Below are positions 59,497 through 64,000 of a stretch of 64,000 nt of DNA, in pieces (the first letter of the stretch is position 1; each line of letters begins with the position of its first letter). The translations under genes and the position numbers were made by a program. The notes beneath the pieces are model-generated. The model was not told the origin of the DNA and did no database searches. It was given only the letters and a program-made list of their open reading frames with translations. The stretch is from Ambrosia x helenae (lineage: Eukaryota > Streptophyta > Magnoliopsida > Asterales > Asteraceae), in assembly GCA_030844895.1 (NCBI GenBank), contig CM061233.1, positions 31,740,310-31,804,309 of the forward strand, given 5' to 3'.

Positions 59497-62400
59497 ATGT
59501 CGGAAACAGAACAGCACACCACCACAGTTTCCACCGGATCCTCCAACCCCCTACACCCGGTGTACTCTGTCAACAACATCCAACAAAAAATCCGCATCCT
59601 CGACGGCGAAAAGGTTTCCTACTCATCGTGGGTTAATCTATTTCACCTTCATGCCACCGCATACCATGTCCTCGACCACATCGATGACACACCACCACCC
59701 GCTACCGATGATCCCTCTCTATCTTCCTGGATGGAAATTGATGCCGTGGTTCTTCAATGGATATACGGCACGATATCCGACGATCTGTACCTGAAAATCC
59801 TTCAGCCCGGGTCCACGGCTCGTCAAGCGTGGCTCCGTTAGAGAACTATTTCCTGAACAATAAAGATGCTCGGGCTGCAACTCTCGAAGAAGAATTCACC
59901 AATCTGACTCTCCAATCTTGTGCTTCCCTTGAAGCCTATTTTCAGCGTCTAAAAGAGATTTCCGATCAACTGGCCGCCGTTGACTGCCCCGTGCCCGAAA
60001 AGCGACTTGTTTTGAAATTGGTCTGAGGCTTACCCTCGGAGTTTGACATGACTGGGGCTCTCATTGTTCAGCGTCTGCCCTCTTGGGCCGATGCGTGTGA
60101 TATGCTTCTCCGGGAACAAAGCCGACAGCGGGCACGCTCTACTGTCACTCCACCTGTAATGGCCGCTGCTGTTGAATCAGCCCCTCCGGCTCCTCCCGCA
60201 CCTCCTCGTTCTGACTCCAGGGACACTCGTGACACCAGGGATCGAGACAACCGTAATCGCCGTGGCGGTTCTTATCGCCGCGGCTCCTCCAGAGGACGCG
60301 GACAATCTTACCCTCGCAATCAACAGCCTCCCACGTTTCCACCTGCAGGACCATTCGGCTACTATGGGTCTCCACAATGGATGGTCCCACCTTGTCTATT
60401 TCCTACCCAAGGTTCTTGGATTAGTCCCTGGTCATACATGGCTCCACCTCCTGCTACCTCTCAATCGCCCAATCAGCAAGCCCAACAACAAAATAACCAG
60501 TCCTCGGCCCAGGCCCATTTGACCGAGTTGGACCCCATGCAGCCCACTGACTTGGCCCAAGCATTTGCAGAAATGGGTATGGAACAATCTCAGGATGCTT
60601 GGAATATGGACACGGGGGCCACTTCTCACATCACGCCAGAGCAAGGTAATATCTCTACCCCTTCCACGTTTAATCGAATAGCGTCCGTATTAGTCGGTAA
60701 TGGCAACCGTATTCCAGTTCTCGGATCCGGACACACCACATTACCCTCACCGTCCCGGCCCTTTAAACTTAATGACATCCTATATAACCCAAACTTTATT
60801 AAAAACCTGATCTCGGTCCGTAAATTTACTAGAGATAATCTTGTTTCTGTCGAATTTGACCCTTATGGTTTTTCTGTGAAGGACCTCAAGGATGGTATGC
60901 TCCTGAGCCGCCACAACAGCTCTGGTGATCTATACCCCTTCACCACCAATGAATCTGCTGCTGCTTTTGTTGCTACTGCATCCTCTACATTTTGGCACGA
61001 TCGACTTGGTCATCCTGGTCGACACGTGATTGATTTACTTTCTTCAAAACATTTTATTCCTTGTAATAAAGTAGATGCTTCTTTCGTTTGTCATGCATGT
61101 CAAATGTCCAAACATAAGCGTCTACCCTTTTCTGACTCTGTTACTAGTACTCATTTACCTTTTTCTATCATGCATTGTGATCTTTGGACTTCCCGCTTCT
61201 TAGCACTGCGGGCTACAAATATTATATGGTTTTGATTGATGATTACACCCAATACACATGGGCATACCCGCTAAAATATAAGTCCGAAGTCTTTAGTAAA
61301 TTTGTTAATTTTTACAATTTCGTCAAAACCCAATTTCACTTGTCCATTCAAACCTTCCAATGTGACATGGGTGGCGAGTTCAACAACAATAATTTTAAAA
61401 ATTTCGCCACCTCACATGGCATGGAATTTCGATTCTCATGTCCTCACACGTCACAGCAAAACGGTAAATTTGAACGCATGATTCGTCGCCTAAACGACAT
61501 CATGTTGTCCCTTTTGACCCATGCTTCTCTACCCTCTCGTTTTTGGGTAGAAGCTCTCCACACTGCTTGTTATCTACATAACATTCTCCCGTCCAAAGTC
61601 ATACACAACCTCACCCCTATGGCCATGCTTTATAGACGTCATCCCTCATATGACCATCTCCGTGTTTTCGGATGCGCTTGCTATCCAAGCACAACCGACA
61701 CTCGCCCTCATAAGCTTGACCACAAATCCACCCTTTGTGTTTTTCTAGGTTACCCCGCTAACTACCGGGGCTACCGGTGCCTTGAGGTCTCCACAGGAAA
61801 ATTTATTTTCTCCCGACATGTCATATTCGACGAGCTCAAATTTCCATTTCACTCTCCTACTACACCACCGCCTAACCATTCTTTCCTTGATATCCCACCA
61901 CCGGACACTCCCTTTTTCACCACAGCCTTCCCACCCAATCAACCCACTTTGCCAAACTCTCCCAACTCGCCAGCCCAATCTCCTAACCAACCCACCTCAC
62001 CCTCGGCCCCGGCCCACTCCTACACTACTCCACCTTCGGCCCACCCACCTACAAGCCCACCACCCATCCCTCCACTTTTGGCCCACCCACCTACAAGCCC
62101 ATCCCCACCTCACGGACCGCCACCCAACCATCCTATGGTCACCCGAGCCCGTGCGGGTATAACCAAACCTCGCATTCCTCTCAACCTAACTGCCATGACC
62201 TCCACTACCCCGTCCCCTTTACCCAAATCCCACATTTCCGCCCTGTCCGACCCGAACTAGAACACAGGCTATGGCCGCTGAATACAAAGCACTATTAGAT
62301 AATAAAACGTGGGAGCTGGTACCGAGACCTACCGATGCACCGATAATTAGATGTATGTGGTTATACAAACATAAATTTCATGCAGATGGGACTTTGGAGC

Positions 62401-63799
62401 GCTATAAAGCGCGACTTGTGGTTAATGGCAAAAGTCAAACAGTGGGTATTGATTGTGACGAGACGTTCAGCCCCGTGGTTAAACCAACCACAATTCGCAC
62501 CGTTCTTAGCTTGGCAGTTTCTAGAGCTTGGCCGATTCACCAACTTGACGTGAAGAATGCCTTTCTTCACGGGACTCTTAACGAGACAGTCTACATGCAT
62601 CAACCCCCGGGTTTCGTGGACTCCTCCAATCCACGTTTTGTGTGCAAGCTAAACAAGTCCCTCTATGGTCTCAAACAAGCCCCGCGCGCGTGGTATCAAC
62701 GCTTTGCCACCTTCATCACTACCTGCGGCTTCCATGGTAGTACCTGTGACACCTCGTTATTTATTTATCGACGCGGCACTGACACAGCTTACTTACTTCT
62801 GTATGTGGATGACATCATACTTACCGCCTCCTCACAGGGTCTTCTCCAGCACTTTATTCGGGTCCTCTCCAAAGAATTTGCTATGACCGATCTCGGTTCT
62901 CTTCATCATTTCCTTGGCATCAAAGTTACTCACCAGCAGAATGGTCTCTTTCTTTCTCAATCTTCTTATGCCTTGGACATTTTGAAGCACGCAAACATGA
63001 CGGACTGCAAGCCATGCACCACCCCAGTGGAAATCGGCTCCAAATTGAGTGCGGATTCGGGACCATCAGTTACGGACGGCACACTCTACCGTAGTCTCGC
63101 AGGAGCTTTACAGTACCTTACCATTACTAGGCCTGACATTTCCTACGCGGTTCAACAAATATGTCTCTTCATGCATGACCCTAGGGAGGCGCATTTTTCA
63201 TTCCTAAAACGCATACTTCGGTACGTTAAGGGAACTATTGACTTTGGGCTTCAACTCTCTCCCTCCAGTTCCACGACTCTTACTGCATATTCTGATGCAG
63301 ACTGGGGGGGTGCCCGGACTCGCGCCGGTCTACTTCAGGGTACTGTGTATATTTGGGCGGCAACTTGATTTCTTGGAGTTCGAAGCGCCAACCCACCATT
63401 TCCAGATCCAGTGCTGAAGCTGAGTACCGTGGGGTGGCTAATGTCGTCGCCGAAACTTCTTGGATACGCAACCTTCTGCTTGAGCTTGGGGTCACCACCA
63501 GACAGGCTACTATTGTGTATTGTGACAACGTCTCCGCTGTTTACTTAACTCAGAACCCGGTTCAGCACCAACGCACCAAACATGTCGAGTTAGACATCCA
63601 TTTTGTTCGAGACAAAGTTCGCATTGGCGAAGTACGTGTTCTTCATGTTCCGGCTGACTACCAATACGCAGATATTTTCACTAAAGGCCTTCCCAAGCAC
63701 TTGTTCACTCGCTTTCGTACCAGTCTGTGCCTTCGCCCAGCTACGGCTCACACTGAGGGGGCCTGTCAGTCAACCGAATTAATGAGGCATTCAAGATAA
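59497..63799 (+). pseudogene. Copia gag-pol polyprotein, six disabling lesions
   Basis: ATG at 59497. Gag (59497-60500) lacks a CCHC knuckle and has an Arg/Gly-rich tail. Protease motif MDTGATSH is near 60607. The GAG-pre-integrase finger (H-x-H then CHAC) lies at about 60990-61110. The integrase core has LIDDYT, QCDMGGEF (family usually CDNGGEF) and the Glu in QQNGKFER. RT shows QLDVKNAFLHG (about 62540) and the active site YVDD (about 62800). RNase H shows SSAEAEYRG and TKHVELDIHFV. Lesions: one-base deletion near 59832; TGA at 60024-60026 (Arg expected); one-base deletion near 61190; TAG at 62258-62260 (Trp expected); one-base insertion near 62267; one-base deletion near 63312. No full polyprotein can be made. 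Confidence 0.93.
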
Positions 63800-63969
63800 T
63801 TGGTCAACTTCAGTCAACCGAATTAATGAGGCATTCAAGATAATTGGTCAAATGTAATTATTGTATTTATATTATCATTACCTAGTTTCCTTAGTGGTGC
63901 TACCTTCCTTTCATGTATCCTTCTATTTATTGTATTATGTGTGTAAAGGAATGATCACGTTTGATAACA
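63764..63969 (+). repeat. Copia 3-prime LTR
   Basis: 206 bp, the same sequence as the 5-prime LTR, including the internal direct repeat. Followed by the TSD ATGCT. Bases 63975-64000 are flanking DNA that continues the sequence before 59142. Confidence 0.94.
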
Positions 63970-64000
63970 ATGCTTGTATTAATATTGATGGAATTATCAC

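Larger units (their letters stand above)
59147..63969 (+). mobile_element. Complete Ty1/copia retrotransposon with defective coding
   Basis: 4823 bp with a perfect 5-bp TSD ATGCT (59142-59146 and 63970-63974). The two 206-bp LTRs look identical. The primer site TGATATCAGAGC (59353-59364) is iMet type; the purine tract is GAGGGGGCC just before the 3-prime LTR. Gene order gag, protease, integrase, RT, RNase H defines the copia superfamily. Confidence 0.95.

Overview
The window is plant nuclear DNA. It has AT-rich intergenic sequence, genes with many GT-AG introns, tRNA-iMet primed LTR elements, SINEs, LINEs and many MITEs. The style of the long LTRs (TGTNACACC starts with a GGCGGAAA-like motif just inside) reminds me of Asteraceae, but the family is an inference and I cannot name a species.

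Only two host genes look intact. A cyclin A1 gene (4722-7366, 8 exons, 462 aa) has a destruction box and an exact mitosis-specific activator site upstream. An 8-oxoguanine DNA glycosylase gene, OGG1 (33599-37752, 4 exons, 370 aa), has the catalytic Lys and Asp. A third locus on the minus strand (20280 to 16677) is a decayed SWI3C chromatin-remodelling subunit gene with many frameshifts. It carries two tandem-repeat arrays and a MITE in its introns and runs into a 100-N assembly gap. Fragments of an IST1-like (ESCRT-associated) gene lie inside a TIR transposon at 13.0-14.5 kb.

The rest is mobile DNA, much of it resolvable to exact ends and target-site duplications (TSDs). In order: a broken LINE (1-3187); two G-run to A-run retroposon-like units (8.0-9.8 kb); a non-autonomous LTR element with only gag-like coding (9860-12301, TSD AATTT); a tRNA-derived SINE (12.4 kb); the gene-capturing TIR element (13043-14548); a MULE (15104-16228, 9-bp TSD); nested PIF/Tourist-like MITEs (20.6-21.1 kb); and a large inverted duplication (22.0-27.2 kb). 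One arm of that duplication is split by a 2.9-kb LTR and the other by a Cassandra TRIM carrying 5S rRNA sequence (26214-26835, TSD ACCGT). Another apparently solo LTR follows (28153-30698).

From 38.2 kb a roughly 2.4-kb unit that fuses OGG1-downstream sequence to a copia gag fragment is repeated in tandem. The array is interrupted by the 5-prime part of a Ty3/gypsy element whose 3.7-kb LTR contains an array of hairpins with a shared loop and different stems. The least truncated copy of this gag is split by a coding-free LTR element with 2.4-kb LTRs (50752-58087, TSD ATCCT). The window ends with a complete Ty1/copia element (59147-63969, TSD ATGCT) that has identical LTRs but six disabling lesions in its coding region.

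Functionally, the two intact genes are independent housekeeping loci, one for the cell cycle and one for base-excision repair. I see no operon-like organisation.
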